From assembly GCA_946965045.2 (NCBI GenBank), contig OX337229.1:4774001-4838000 (forward strand): 64,000 bases of DNA, read 5' to 3'. Positions 44,398 to 55,913 of this stretch are shown in pieces (positions within the stretch are counted from its first letter, which is position 1; each line of letters opens with the position of its first letter). The DNA is from Epithemia pelagica. Lineage: Eukaryota; Bacillariophyta; Bacillariophyceae; Surirellales; Surirellaceae. The notes beneath the pieces are model-generated. The model did no database searches, was not told the origin of the DNA, and saw only the letters and a list, made by a program, of their open reading frames with translations. A program made the translations under genes and the position numbers.

Positions 44398-46801
44398 ATG
44401 AACCGATTCAACGGCGTTGTCGAAGACCGCTCAAGTCGATCTAATCCGCATGAAGTCGCTGTTACTCACCTTCAGTGGGAATTGGAGGTGGACTTTGACA
44501 GGCGTGTCGTCCGGGGTGAAGCGAGGTACACCATTCGATGTATGGACAATACCAGTGCATGGTTGTCGTTGGACACCGCCAAGCTAGACATTGAACACGT
44601 AGCGGACCAAGATGGGAATGATCTGGATTGGTCTCTGCACCGAGAGGAGCCTGGGAAAGAGTTCCTTGGATCACAGCTCGATATTGAATTGAACTCAGAC
44701 TCGATAACACAGGTCGTTATTTCATATGAGACTTCTCCTGAGTCAACGGCCTTGCAGTGGCTTGATCCCTCTCAAACGGTTGGAAAAGCCTATCCTTATC
44801 TCTTTTCCCAGTGTCAAGCAATTCATGCTCGGTCAATGTTACCATGTCAAGATCGACCGGGAGTCAAGTTTACCTTCCGAGCCAAAGTCAGAGTGCCCAC
44901 ATGGGCGGTGTGCGTCATGAGTGCTGTGCAAATACATTCGTTTGAAGACGATCACAAATTGGGAAAGGTCTCAGTGTGGATGCAAGATATTCCTGTATCA
45001 TCGTATCTGATTGCACTTGCTGTTGGCCAACTGGAACGAAAGGAAATATCACCCCGGTGTGCTTTGTGGAGTGAACCAGCCATTGTCAATATTGCAGCCC
45101 GAGAATTCTCCGACACGGAACATATTCTACAGACAGCCGAAGCATTTTCTGGTTTGCCGTACGTCTGGGGTAGATATGATATACTGTGTCTGCCTCCTAG
45201 CTTTCCGTATGGTGGTATGGAAAATCCTTGTCTTTCTTTTATTACGCCGGTGAGTACGACGTCGCTTTGAATACCAGAATTCACAACCTTGTTCTCACTG
45301 TTGAGTTGGTACTCTGCGCCTTTACTCGCAGACCATTCTAGCGGGGGATAAAAGTTTGGTTTCAGTGATTGCACACGAAATAGCGCATTCATGGACTGGA
45401 AACCTTGTGACCAACGCGACATGGGATCATTTCTGGCTAAATGAAGGATGGACACGGTGGTTTGAGCGAAAGATCATGGCACAACTTTTCAACGACGAAC
45501 GATATGTTGACTTTGATGCAATTCAAGGCTATAAGGCGCTTCGTGATAAGGTCGAAGACAAACAGATGCCTGTAGAGTGGACTAAGCTCGTCGTTGAAGT
45601 TGGAGACCATGATCCTGACGCGGCCTTATCGATAGTGGCTTATGAGAAAGGATTTGCACTGTTGCGAGCACTTGAAAAACAAGTAGGATCAGAAGACTTT
45701 ATGTTCTTCTTCCAGGACTATCTTGAGCACTTTGCCAACGATGTGCTCGTGTCCGATAACTTTCGAGATTTTTTCATGGCCTACTTTGCTGACAAGGACA
45801 ATCTACACAACTTCGAATGGGAGAAATGGTTCCATGAACCAGGAATGCCATTGGAGGATCCCGAGTTTAACAGAGATTGGTCAGAACAGGCAGAGGCCCT
45901 TGCGAATCAGTGGTTTCAAACAGATAGACAAGGGGAACCAGAACCAGACGTGGATCTGGAATCATGGTCATCAAATCAAAAAGTGTGCTTTCTTGACAAT
46001 TTGCAAGATCTTTCTCGTGACAAGCCACTCAAGAAGACTACAGTAGACTCCTTGCATAAGGACTATGGGTTTGGTGGGAGCCATAACGCCGAAGTCTTGT
46101 ATCGTTTTTGCCAACTCGCCTTGGCTGCAGAAGACGAGAACATTCTACTTGTCGTTATTCGTTTTGTTACGTCTCAAGGGAGGATAAAGTTTACGCGTCC
46201 TCTGTACAAGGCAATGTTTGCTTCACGAAAATTCCGCCAAGTCGCGAAATCTGCCTTTCTAGAACACAAAACGTTCTATCACCCAACTTGTGCCAAACTA
46301 ATTCAGCATGATCTACAGCAGATTGAACAAAACGAGTCTGGAATCTCGTTTTTGTTTGATGAAGCAAAGATGTTATGGGAAAAAACTTCAGCGCATGCTT
46401 CAACTCTTATCGCTCAAACGGAAGTACACTACGAATCTGCCTTTACAAGCGCTACAGAATGGATAAGCTCAAAGGCGAACAATCCCATGTTAACCTTTGC
46501 GATGCACGAAGCAAAGGAGTCCTTGGCCAAGGCCCGATCCACGTCCTCTGCCTTGGTGACAAGGACCGGCTCCGTCTATGACATGGTCTACGCAAGTGCA
46601 TCAAACTGGATGGAAACGACGAAATCGTCCATTCTGCCCGTACTGATGGAGGAGGCCAAATCAAAGTACGAGAAAGCTTCGGCTAGTGCTGCTGCGCTGG
46701 TGACCGAGGAGGAAGCATCTATGGAAACATCGCTAGCAGCTGCTGCCCTGATTGCGGTTGCCGTGGGATTGACGGTTTCCAGCCATAGAGAAATCTACTG
46801 A
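44398..46801 (+). CDS. M1 aminopeptidase of the leukotriene A4 hydrolase family, with C-terminal extension
   Basis: Two exons, 44398-45249 and 45332-46801 (82-bp GTGAGT...TCGCAG intron, phase 0), give 773 residues. The zinc site is HEIAH at 299-303 with the distal glutamate in WLNEGW (E322), the same spacing as human LTA4H (H295, H299, E318). The peptide-binding motif is YGGMENPCLSF, and the C-terminal helical domain is recognisable (VAYEKGFALLRALE, WEKWFHEPGMP). Human LTA4H ends near 611 residues. Here about 140 more follow: Ala/Ser/Thr-rich segments with the recurring pattern (W/Y)EK(T/A)SA-(H/S)A(S/A) and ending in a hydrophobic stretch LAAAALIAVAVGLTV, which could be a tail anchor. The enzyme trims N-terminal residues; epoxide hydrolase activity cannot be judged. 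Confidence 0.92.
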
Positions 46802-46969
46802 GAGTTGATTGGAATCGAAAATTGCCCACAATTGTATCGTGAACAAGGTTTGTCAGAATATTAATAGTACACTATATTCCCATTCGGTCTGATTTTCATA
46901 GGTATCGATGAAATGGAGGTTCTTTGCGTCAGAACCCGTTTCTATAAAAACTTTTGAGTCAGCTCCCAA

Positions 46970-48061
46970 TTATATGAAGCAACTTTCTGGCCTTTCTCGT
47001 TTCAATTCAATTTTGGCCGAGGTGAGAAAGAATTCTCCATGCCGTCGCCAATGAGCTTGAACATGGCCAAATCGCTCATGTTCCCCAGACTTCAAATTCA
47101 ATGAAACGTCAAAGGTTCCATCATCCCTTGGTTGGGCTTCAGCTTCTCGAAATCCGACATATTGACAGATCAAGGGGTGCATAGCCTTGTATAAAGCCTC
47201 TTTGACACTGAACCGAAGCATGACTTCTTCATTGGGGTCCAGATTTTCCACTTGTCCCAGATCCATACGTTCCTGAGGTGTCAGAATACGTTTCGCAATG
47301 TTTCTCCTTTCATGGCTAGATCGTTCAAGATCCACACCAATAGCACGTAGGGGAGATTTGTCTGTTCCCATTTCTATCGACGATCCAACCAATCCAACGG
47401 CAAGATTTCCTTTGTGACTAATGGATCCAAGGAATCCTGGTGGCATGGTAGGTCTCCCATATTCGTCTTTCAGCAAAACCGCACTCTGGGGGTCAAAACG
47501 ACGGTCCGAGCCGTCAATTTGTAGATTTTGTTGCTGTTCTTGTTGATGTTTACGGAAGGTCTCCAAAGACTGACGAAGAGCTATTCTTCCCAGCAAGAAG
47601 GATTTACGAGATGAGTCAGACTTCATTTCCATGGCATACTTGACTTCGTCTGGATGCAAATACTGACGAACCCAATGATTCTCTTTCGACAAAGATGGTA
47701 CAGTCAACCATGTTTCGTTCTCGTCCTTATCCGATTCTTCCGCCGCATTAAGTTCGACGCCAATGCACTGGCCCTCAGGAATCACCAAATCAATAATTTT
47801 TCGGACACAGGATGTTGTCGTAATATCATGATCCACAACATTTCCTCGAGATGTCGCAAAGTAGCGGTTGGACGGTCTGTACCCAAAATATCTTGAAAAG
47901 GGGACTATTCTCGGCCCTCTCTTCCAGTGTCGTATTCTGCAAGAGGCGAAGCCTTCACTCAAGAGCTGGTGTGATGCCATGATTAAACAAAAGATCAGAA
48001 AGGGAACCTTCTTTGAATGACAAACACAGCGTGATAAACCGGGTCCGTCATTCAACGACAT
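46970..48061 (-). CDS. 4'-phosphopantetheinyl transferase (Sfp/EntD-like)
   Basis: 363 residues from the first ATG (48061); the frame extends a little upstream without an ATG. The family signatures are present: GVDLERS (magnesium-binding Asp and Glu) and FSVKEALYKA (second Glu and Lys), with GSISHKGNLAVGLV before them. It transfers the phosphopantetheine arm of coenzyme A to acyl carrier proteins, needed for fatty-acid or polyketide synthesis. The N-terminus has a hydrophobic run (VPFLIFCLIMASHQLL) followed by GFASCRIRHWKRG, which looks like a signal peptide and could be the start of a diatom plastid-targeting presequence. A QQEQQQN insert lies in the middle. It converges with the aminopeptidase gene. 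Confidence 0.9.
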   Translation of the reverse strand: MSLNDGPGLSRCVCHSKKVPFLIFCLIMASHQLLSEGFASCRIRHWKRGPRIVPFSRYFGYRPSNRYFATSRGNVVDHDITTTSCVRKIIDLVIPEGQCIGVELNAAEESDKDENETWLTVPSLSKENHWVRQYLHPDEVKYAMEMKSDSSRKSFLLGRIALRQSLETFRKHQQEQQQNLQIDGSDRRFDPQSAVLLKDEYGRPTMPPGFLGSISHKGNLAVGLVGSSIEMGTDKSPLRAIGVDLERSSHERRNIAKRILTPQERMDLGQVENLDPNEEVMLRFSVKEALYKAMHPLICQYVGFREAEAQPRDDGTFDVSLNLKSGEHERFGHVQAHWRRHGEFFLTSAKIELKRERPESCFI

Positions 48062-49851
48062 CTCGTGTGGTGTTGATATTTCAGGAGATGACCAACGTGA
48101 GGAAAACAATGTGGCAAGGCGAAAATGTCATGCATTAGCAATTAGAAGAATAGAATCGCTCGTTTTGTAGCAAAAGTAGGAGAGATAATGAGACTGCAGA
48201 CCGCCATTGCATCCATGGCACTTCATTTCGTCTTCGTCAACAAAATTACATCACCTCGGTTTTGTTGGCCAAGTCGCGGTAAAATCGCGCCTTCTGATGG
48301 CCATTTGGCCGACAATTTTGCGATGACTAGAAATAGTCGACGTCGGTAGCTCCGTAGTAGGAGTAATTGACAATGATCCGCGTCTTGAAAGTTATGTTGG
48401 CCGAATGGCCATCAGAATTTCTGGTAGGTTAGCTACGTACAGACCAGATTCGAAAATGGAATCATACTAACTGCAACAGACCTACTAGCTAGAGCAATGC
48501 AATAGAAGTAGATACAAAAGGTTACTGGCAATAGAGTAACTTGCCGTAGATGATACGGACTGTTGCTACATTTTGTAGAACAGAAAAGGGAAAGGATGAA
48601 AAAGCAGAGCACATTCCATGTAGGTCGATTTGGGGATGCCCCAGGAAAGAGGCAAGTCCGGCAGGATCCCTTGCCAGCACCACCCATGCCACCAGTGGAT
48701 CAACAACCAACCATGGAGATGTATGGGGTATGGGGTAAGTGTCGAATGATACAACAGTGCAGTCCAATTTAGAACTGTTCTACGGTTAGCCGGACTCCTT
48801 GCTTCCCTGTAGGGTTTAAACTAGCCAGGTTGATTGATGAGGATTCATCTACTGGCAACCGATGGAAATAGCAATACATGAACAAGGCAGACACTATAGC
48901 TATACATTACACTGGGAGTAGGCAGAGAAGGTTGATACCTCTCATACATTAGCTACCAGAAACACTCTTGTTTCTCGTCGGGTGCAAGGATCTCCCATTA
49001 CTCAAAGTATATGGATTGCCACCACGGAATGGAAAAGTGGGAGGTAAAAATGATGGATTTGGTCCCAGTGGTTTTGAGTCAAAGATAATTGACCATGCAA
49101 AAGAAAACAAACACATGAGTCATCCCACGATTCCACCATTGTATCGGAAGGTGAGCAGTAGCTATTGTAGACATTCTGGCTCGAAAGTACAGAAACCAGA
49201 GGCTGCGATGAACAGGAGACCTTTCACTGTATCCACAACCTTTGCTATGTTGGTTTTATTGTATAGCCATGATCGGAATACTGGTCCTTGAGCCAAATCG
49301 AACCAAGCCCAAGCCAATGGAATACTTTGTTTCACTCAAAAACTTGATATCTCCTTTGTGACGACGGGTAGTTTTCGCAACTAAGCCATAGTCTTCCTAT
49401 ATCGGAAATCGGAAGTCCTCTAAGATTCCAAATTCCATGCCCTACATACGTAGTTGGTACATTTCTCTACATACGTAAATGTACGTAGACTAGTACTGGA
49501 TGGTCGCTGTGGCCATCAAAAAGCAGTTAGTCGGTCGCGCGGGATCGTACCTGTTTTACCTCCTACCACGTTACTTTTTTTGCGTTGGCTATATGCCTGT
49601 CCGCGACATCTTCGACTGATCTCGCCAAGCTGATTGTTGGCTGTACGAGGAACGTGTTGTAAGTCCATCAACAATCTTTTCAATAGCTCTTGGACTGCCT
49701 TAAAATCAGTGCAGGGAACGAGCTCGGATCCTTGTCATCATCGAAAATTACATCGGACTTGTCGCTCACAGCTTTCTTTGCGACCTTGCGGTTTGCCTCC
49801 TTTTTGTTATTGTTGACCCATTTCAAATATCTCAACTCCACGAGGTAGAAA
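48062..49851. other. intergenic, 1.79 kb
   Basis: Lies upstream of both the phosphopantetheinyl transferase (minus strand) and RPS11 (plus strand). The open frames here (for example 48,968-49,291) are short and show no domain. Notable structures are an inverted-repeat pair at 48,292-48,417 and an imperfect 22-bp palindrome at 49,467-49,488 (CTACATACGTAAATGTACG core). Part of the last 350 bp may be 5' UTR or a 5' UTR intron of RPS11. Confidence 0.45.
48292..48417. repeat. 23-bp inverted repeat pair (MITE-like or hairpin)
   Basis: Bases 48292-48314 (TTCTGATGGCCATTTGGCC...) and 48395-48417 (...GGCCGAATGGCCATCAGAA) are reverse complements with two mismatches and enclose 80 bp. The arms do not extend outward. 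No clear target-site duplication was seen. Confidence 0.7.
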
Positions 49852-50364
49852 ATGACGCTAAAGAACGCTGCCCGTATTCCTAAGGTTTACTCAGAATGTG
49901 ACCAAACGGAGAAGGCGTACCAAAAGCAGGACGCCATTTTTGTGGCACGGAAACGCGCCATTGGTAGCCAGAAAGATAAGCCGATGCGCTTTGTGAAGAG
50001 CATCGGTCTCGGTATCAAAACACCATCTACGGCTATCGAAGGAAACTATGTTGACAAGAAATGCCCCTTTACTGGCAATGTGTCAATCCGTGGCTCCATC
50101 TTGAAGGGCATTGTCATCTCCACAAAGATGAAGCGTACAATTGTTGTGCGACGAGACTATTTGCACTACATTTCCAAATACCGTCGATTTGAGAAACGTC
50201 ACACGAATACAGCCGTACACTGTTCCCCTGCCTTTCCGGTCAAGGAGGGAGATATTGTGACTATTGGTCAATGTCGCCCCCTGTCCAAGACCGTGCGATT
50301 CAACGTTGTTGCTCATGAACCACAACGTGTAATTCATGGAAAGAAGTCATTCCGTGTTTTCTAA
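49852..50364 (+). CDS. RPS11: 40S ribosomal protein S11 (uS17)
   Basis: A single visible exon of 170 residues. The core matches S11 of other eukaryotes closely: [64 protein letters not shown] and [14 protein letters not shown]. It binds 18S rRNA in the small subunit. The first ~20 residues ([19 protein letters not shown]) are longer than in animals and may mean a slightly different start or an upstream exon. Confidence 0.95.
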   Translation: MTLKNAARIPKVYSECDQTEKAYQKQDAIFVARKRAIGSQKDKPMRFVKSIGLGIKTPSTAIEGNYVDKKCPFTGNVSIRGSILKGIVISTKMKRTIVVRRDYLHYISKYRRFEKRHTNTAVHCSPAFPVKEGDIVTIGQCRPLSKTVRFNVVAHEPQRVIHGKKSFRVF

Positions 50365-50760
50365 AATAGAGATGCAGAAACAGATGAGCATTATTTAATC
50401 TCAAAATACTAAATAGCATTATTTGTCCCTGCCCTTGTAGCGACCACACCGTACGGATACAGTTACAGGTAAACCTTGGATTTGTTATCGGTTGTAGGTT
50501 TGTATCAAGAAAACGAAAGCTTCTACTACTACTGGCGAGTGAAACAGGCGTAGGAGTATTATTAGTTGAGTTATGATCGTTATGATTTAAGTTCTTGCTT
50601 CTCCATAGTACAGCATTCAACTTTGTGCTGGAGATATGTTCAGATGGTTACTGGTTACCCAGCTCAACGAGATTGAATTGAACCCCTTTATTTTGTCGCG
50701 GGTTGATTAAACAAATTCCCCTGTATCGTCGGTCTTTTAGTCGTATTCATGCAGTGCCTC
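50365..50760. other. intergenic between convergent genes, 396 bp
   Basis: 3' flanks of RPS11 and the Myb gene. No gene or repeat was recognised. Confidence 0.4.
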
Positions 50761-51893
50761 TTAGGACGTGGCGGATGCCATCAAATAGTCCGTTACTGCT
50801 TTAGAGGGTCCCTGTCCCCGACTCATGTGGAACTTACTGACCAAGTAAACCCCCATGCTTTTGACTTGAACGTATGTCCTGAAACAGAAGGAAGATAGAA
50901 CTGTTAGTCGGCAAACTTTACCAGAATCACCCATTCCACGCGCTGCACTACCTACCTTCCTGGAATAATTTTATGAATCGATTTCCAGTTTCCAGCGCCC
51001 CATCGCTCCAAACCCTGTAGGAAGAGCTTTCGCTCTGCTGTAGTCCAGCGCATTCCACGTTTCGGGTTCGAGATTTTGGCTCGTTTCGCTTTGGATTCCT
51101 CCACAAGTTTGATCGGAGGCTCCACAGACGGCAATCGCCGCGCAACTGCCGAAGGAGTTTCATGGTATGTGACACGGCGGAGATTCGTGCGACTGCTGTT
51201 CCAGTTGTCTTCCATAGTCGTTCCAATGGTTCCAATATTGTCGGGAAAGTCAACTTCATCTTCTAAAAAGTCAAGCTGCAACAAGTCTCCTTCTCCCAAA
51301 TCATCCAGCTTTTGATGGGAAAGGATATCCCGAGGCCGTCTAAGGGGAGTAATGAGCATCAAAAGATCACTTTTCCTTGCTGATATCACTCCTGTACGCC
51401 TGTTACGAGGCAAAAGTCGAGCTCCCCATAGCTCCAACAGTTTTTCCATAAACCGAACCAAATCGCTGTTGTCTCTCAGGGGTTGGAAACGTTTCCGAAG
51501 ATGCTGTCTCATCTTGCGTCTAGTCTCGGGTTCTGTTTGTGGGAGATCCGGGAGAAGTGGATAGTTGAGAACGTCTGGGGTTCCTTGCGTCAAAACCTCT
51601 TCTAAAAGGCAGATAACATATGGTTGCAAACGAGAGCTCTTTCCAGGAACTATCCGATAGATCGATTTATGATTCTTCGGACGAATAGAAGACTTCTCAC
51701 GTTGTCTCTTCTTGGTACTGGGCGTACTAGCAAGTGGTGTTGAAGACGAGGAAGTGAGAGGAGTGTGCATCACAGGGGCCCTCAAGGACTTCAGGAAAGA
51801 GGGAGTTTCATCGGGCGACAACAAAGTGGCACCGATCTTCAATGATCCAGGAGGGGAAAGAATCCCGTTGAAGAATGGGCTTGCTTCCGTCAT
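50761..51893 (-). CDS. single-Myb/SANT domain protein
   Basis: Two exons on the minus strand, 51893-50956 and 50878-50761, with a 77-bp GTAGGT...TTTCAG intron; product 351 residues. The intron splits the Myb repeat. Joined it reads MRWTTAERKLFLQGLERWGA, then GNWKSIHKIIPGRTYVQVK and SMGVYLVSKFH, with the three spaced aromatic residues of a Myb/SANT fold. Single-repeat proteins with this G(A/G)NWK..... pattern include both telomere-binding and SHAQKYF-type regulators; here the last helix reads VKSMGVYLVSKFH. The N-terminal 230 residues have no recognised domain, but contain basic patches (KKRQREKSSIRPKNHK). A nuclear DNA-binding role is inferred. Confidence 0.85.
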
Positions 51894-52357
51894 TGTTCAA
51901 CGAGTGATATCATCAACCAGTGAAGGCACGAAGTTGTTTTGTTGGGGTTCTGTGGCTGTCGATGAGAAGATTGGTTGTGGTTTCTCACAGCTTCGATCCC
52001 ATCACTCTATGAAGAAATGAGGCCGATCAAGACTGAAGACACGCACAACTTTGGAGAAGTGTCACAGTCACAAAAATGTGTAGGGGGCTCGCTTATCGCG
52101 CGTGGATGCGTGAGCGCGAAACTCGGTTCCTAATTATTTGTTCTTGCTTGATCGCGGATAATACTCAGATGCAGTGTCACACCGCAGTCACATAAGGTGT
52201 ACACGTCAGCCGATACCTCGTCACTCATAAATTGCAGTTCATCAAAATTTCCCGGGGGCAAAAAAGAATTTTTCTTTTGAAAATCTCGCTGTCCCCTCCC
52301 TTTAGAATTGTGGTGCTTTCCATCAAATAAAGGTTCTCTTGACAACTTCTCGACGCA
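51894..52357. promoter_or_regulatory. divergent intergenic region (Myb / channel)
   Basis: 464 bp between outward-facing starts, including a GCGCGTGGATGCGTGAGCGC stretch near 52,098. No factor can be assigned. Confidence 0.4.
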
Positions 52358-55300
52358 ATGGGGAAATCATCTAGAACAGTGGAGTCCATAGAAACAGGGG
52401 GGACAGCCTCCAGAAACCAAAGCCTCTACACAGTCGGATCCTCAACAAATGAGGGCAATAGCTACGACGACAGTCCGACAGATTCGAAATTCGTTTCCAC
52501 CTCCATTCGAAGCGACTTTTATTCAGCTCGTGGCGATGAATGTTTATCGGCAGACTCGACTGGTGAGACTTCCAGCAAAGAATCGGAAGCCTCGCTCTCA
52601 GAAACACATGGTGACTCGGTTGATTCTGATGGAACAATGATAGATTCTCGCCCCATCAACGCTTCTGCTACAGAATCCGTCTTTCGACGACGCTCTCCAG
52701 CGAATCATAAAGGTGAGCGAGGCAGCGGTGGATGGTGGACTAGGTCTCCCAGGAATGTGCTTCCAATGGGACATCGATTCCATCGCTTTGGTGACGAAGA
52801 GAAAAGACCCAGTGGTATTCTTCATGACATTCCATCAGAGGATGACGCATCTGTACTTGCAACGATAGAACATCGCAACGAAGTTGACGACAAACAAGAA
52901 GTGCCGAACGAAAAAGCAAACTTTCTTCATCAACTTTGTTGTTCGGCATCTGGTCCAGAAGAGCTCTGGAGGAACATATCGCTTGTCACGCCATCAAACT
53001 CGAGAGTTAAAGACATACAGGGACGACATCCTCTGCATTGCATATCATACAATTCGGTTTTGATGGACAATGTGATCTATGGAGAACACGGACTATTCGA
53101 AACAGGCGAGAGCATGAACATTCATCGATCTATGACAATCGATCCATTCCGCGTTTTGAATTCATCGACAGATCGGTTAAGAGATTATGTTACGCAGGGT
53201 CTCTTGCGCTCCTACCCATCATCGATGACATCTAAAGACAAAATTGGACGCATTCCATTTGAAGGATCTTTGATCGAATGGATCGAGCATATGCCACTTC
53301 TGTCAAAAGGCTTGATCCAGGGTGAACCGTCCTTGGCGAGTGAGCGATTTGCTTCACTATGGACTAAGTCCATCAAGCGAGCGGGAAGGCGCTTGAATAG
53401 TGGGCGATCAATGCAACAAAACCATATCAAGCAACATCCTCTTTCAATGCGTTCTGATAGTAAAAGTGTGCTACGTATGGCGTCAGAAAGTACGAATCTT
53501 AGTCACAAAATGAATGACTGCAAGTTTCGGTTGACAGCGGCATCCTTCCTGTCTTTTCAATTGCTGTCTGATATCTTAGACTACCTGGAAGACAACTGTG
53601 GAATAGATTCCGCTTCAAAACGACAATCGACTCATCAGTTCTCTCCGACACAGGTCTGTGCTCAAGTATCGGCTGAAATTGTTCGGACGATAGCTTCCAT
53701 TCCTAAGCTCGTCTGCGCGGTGTTGCTCATTGATCATACTGACCAACGGCAGTTCGCGATATCGACAAAAATTATTAAGCACGTTCTGGCCTCACAGCAC
53801 TCTGTTGGTCCATGGGTCACAGAGATGCTGCAATCCAGAGACAAGAGAACAGTAGACCGTGGGATCGAATATCTTCAATTGGTGTCTGATACCGTTTACG
53901 AACACGAGGATTTTGCGGGCTCACGCTGCAATGAGCACATGGCTCCACGTGAAGATGTGGCAGAGGCGATAAGCAAACTGGAAGGTTTTGTGCCTTCTCT
54001 TCTTTCCCTCAGCGAACGGCATGTTGAAGAAGCGGCGACAACAAAAGTTGTTCAACGCGTCCTTGACAAAATAATGTCGCGAAGATTCTGTATTACAATA
54101 GTTTTCTGTGATGCGCTTTTCTTGGCCACTCAGATAACAGGGTTTCGGTTGGCCGTAAACAGTCTTGTCGTTGGAGCACAGCCAAGTGTTGTTCTTTTGT
54201 ATATTTACATTACCAACATTGGACTGTTCTATTTTCTTATTCGAGAGATGGGCAAAGGTAAGTTGGAATCGCGAGAAACGAAACACATCTATCCAAAGAT
54301 CTCAATACTCATGCTTCGATCACAGCGGCCAGTCTCCTTTCCATCACTAAGAAGGCTCGGGTTTACATCGTGAGTTTCTGGAATGTAACGGACCTATTGT
54401 CAACCATTTTGACAGTAGCAAGTGTTATCAGCATTCGTCGAGGTTTAAACCGTGATGAAGAGACGACGGACTTATCGGGTATACGCAACCTTCTGGCTGT
54501 TACAACTGGGTTTATGTGGTTGCGCTGTCTGAGCTTCTTGAAGGGCATCAATATGCAACTGGCCACATTCATTTTGGCCATTCTTCAGATTGCAAAGGAT
54601 GTTCTTTGGTTTTGCTTTATTGTGTTGATACTTGTCATTGCCTTTTCTCAGATGTTCTTCACTGTCCTAGCTCCCGATTCGTGCTCGTACTCTGATAGCA
54701 CCAATACCACAAATGAAGAAGACTCGACGAGGGTCTGTGAGCAGTCCGAGTACTTTTTGAGAACGTACTTGCTTCTTATTTTCCAAGAATTTGAAAGAGA
54801 CTACTTCACAACTTCATTTTCTGTGTTGCTGGTGGTGGTGTATTCCTTCGTGGTCGTTCTTGTCATGTTAAATGTTCTTATAGCCGTCGCCTCCGACAGC
54901 TACGAGAAGTGTTTGGTTCGGAGCAATAGTTTGTTTGGACGAGCGAGGGTTATGATGATTGCTGAGCTGGTTTGTTTTCAGCACTTACTCCATCGCATGC
55001 CTATTGACGGAGATGGACAGCAAGGCTCCGCTCAGTTATACAGAGCCTGGTGGAACGCAAACTGGAGAGTGAGCAGATGGAGTCGTGCTTCCATTTTGTT
55101 TTTCGGACTTTCCTTGCTGGTCTTGGTAGCTTGGGTCGCTGCCGAGCTGATAGTGGTTCTCACCGGACCACGATATGGTGTCCTTCCCATGAGTTTGGTT
55201 TCCATCGCAACAACGATTGTGATCTTCTTTGGCATATTCTTTTTCCTTTCTTCCGAGGCCCACAAGCAACACCAGATCAGAAGTTCCTCTGGAGATGAGG

Positions 55301-55653
55301 AGCAAGGGATTCAACACAGTATGAAGGCTTTCGGTCAAAGAGGATGGTTCCAGAGTGCAATGCTCCATGTCTTGCTGGGTAATTCTGGAGACGGGGCCTC
55401 CACGAGTGCCATGGCAGACTGGAGGGGCAGGATAGTGTATTTACAGAACGAAATGAATCGTTTGTCTGAAGAGACACAGTTGCATATGAACGAGAAGGCA
55501 AGAACATTGGAATTGGCCTTGCAACAAGAAATGAGCGATGTCCGAACAGAAGTCTCCGACATACGAGACGCAATGAGCATGAATCACAAGATGATGCAAG
55601 ACACCTTGATCCAAATCAATCGTTCCCTGCAGCAGTTCGGGCCAAAGGCTTAG
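52358..55653 (+). CDS. TRP/polycystin-like cation channel
   Basis: Two exons, 52358-54257 and 54326-55653, with a 68-bp GTAAGT...CACAG intron; product 1,075 residues. The cytosolic N-terminus (about 580 residues) has one ankyrin-like stretch (VKDIQGRHPLHCIS). The channel core lies at about 590-860: membrane helices FCITIVFCDALFLATQITGF and VVLLYIYITNIGLFYFLI, then NVTDLLSTILTVASVI, a long S5 (DVLWFCFIVLILVIAFSQMF), a pore region after two cysteines (SEYFLRTYLLLIFQEFERDY), and S6 (YSFVVVLVMLNVLIAVASDS). This is the TRP-type ion-transport layout. Two further hydrophobic segments follow (ILFFGLSLLVLVAWVAAELI and SLVSIATTIVIFFGIFFFL), then a C-terminal coiled coil (EMSDVRTEVSDIRDAM) that may drive assembly. 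Ion selectivity is not readable. Confidence 0.87.
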
Positions 55654-55913
55654 ATGAAGGCACCAATGAAGTTCTAATGAATCATCTGACAAAATAACTG
55701 AACTAGTGATGTACAAGTAAAAGGATTTTCTGTACTGATGATTTCTCTAGAGAAGAGAGCTCGAGCGTACGACCCTGGACGCGAGCACCACCTTCTTTGT
55801 TTCTAGTTCGCCATCGTGCCAGGCAAAAGCGTTCTTTAGTGACGGATTGGGATTGAAGGTTGTGTACACTGTTTCGATCGTTTCCCCTGGCCAGCAAGCA
55901 GAAGCGTTTACTG

